NCBI GenBank assembly: GCA_951230915.1
Contig: OX579640.1
Span: forward strand, 20,542,981 to 20,606,980
Length of the DNA: 64,000 bases
Direction: 5' to 3'
Source: Antitrichia curtipendula
Taxonomy: Eukaryota > Streptophyta > Bryopsida > Hypnales > Leucodontaceae
Shown here: positions 63,695-64,000 of the stretch, piece by piece
Position numbering within the stretch: the first letter of the stretch is position 1
Layout: each line of letters begins with the position of its first letter
Notes under the pieces: generated by a model
Seen by the model: only the letters and a program-made list of their open reading frames with translations
Told to the model about the DNA's origin: nothing
Databases searched by the model: none
Program-made: the position numbers and the translations under genes

Positions 63695-64000
63695 AAACTA
63701 ATTCTTTTGGAGAATCTAACTATTCACTTGGCTCTTGATTTTGTTTTGTAGTGCTTTTCCTATTCATTTACTATTCATTTAGGATTTGTATTGGTTTTTA
63801 TTTCATCTACTATTCATTGCGGGACGATTAGTTTTTGTTTTTATATTCTTTTTCTACTATTCATTTACTATTCATTTGGAATAATGCTTTGAGTTGTTCT
63901 TTTTACTATTGAAGAATTTGATTTTAGTCATTAATTAGGATTCCGGTGCAAATTAGTTGGTTGAATGTTGGTTTAAGTTTTGTTTTATAAGGCCTAGTAA
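63695..64000. other. AT-rich end of window
   Basis: Contains repeated phrases CTATTCATTTACTATTCATTT (about 63759 and 63857) and no coding signal. Confidence 0.6.

Overview
The window is nuclear DNA from a land plant. It has intron-rich genes with GT-AG splice sites, a plant-specific KIN-12 kinesin, an ERL1-type organellar exonuclease, TTTAGGG-type telomere-like motifs and long AT-rich, repeat-filled intergenic stretches. A TET/JBP-like dioxygenase suggests a seed-free lineage (bryophyte, lycophyte or fern), but that is inference and I cannot name the species.

Layout. 1-3889 (+) is the 3' portion of a TBC1D22/Gyp1-type RabGAP gene. 5726-30380 is one very large Mutator-like element (MULE), about 24.7 kb, with roughly 535-bp terminal inverted repeats (TIRs) and an imperfect 9-bp target duplication. 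Its left, GC-richer third carries a SWIM-finger MULE transposase (+) and, convergent to it, a long gene ending in a Ulp1/C48 cysteine protease (-). Both show damage. Its AT-rich right two thirds (about 17.6-29.8 kb) holds a 134-bp tandem satellite, a minisatellite, a (TG)164 tract, an apparently intact three-exon TET/JBP-like 2-oxoglutarate dioxygenase gene, and a broken, intron-retaining 3' fragment of a plastid cysteine desulfurase (NFS2) gene. 30778-38810 (-) is a KIN-12 kinesin gene whose stop codon lies 0.4 kb from the MULE end; its upstream region has four ~167-bp repeats and a cluster of AACGG (MSA-like, G2/M) motifs. 40-51 kb is AT-rich, with old dispersed repeats. 51453-55035 (-) is a six-exon ERL1-like DEDDh exonuclease gene. 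55-64 kb has no gene I can support, but it contains two >99% identical 954-bp elements bounded by TTAA and CCCCTAAAGG inverted ends. A 118-bp deleted relative sits inside the MULE.

How it fits together. Three ordinary cellular genes (vesicle traffic, cytokinesis, organelle RNA processing) are islands in transposon-derived DNA. The MULE combines a transposase, a SUMO-protease-like gene, a possible 5-methylcytosine oxidase and a captured host-gene fragment. The strongest leads are the TET/JBP-like gene as MULE cargo and the TTAA-bounded element family, which has piggyBac-like ends.
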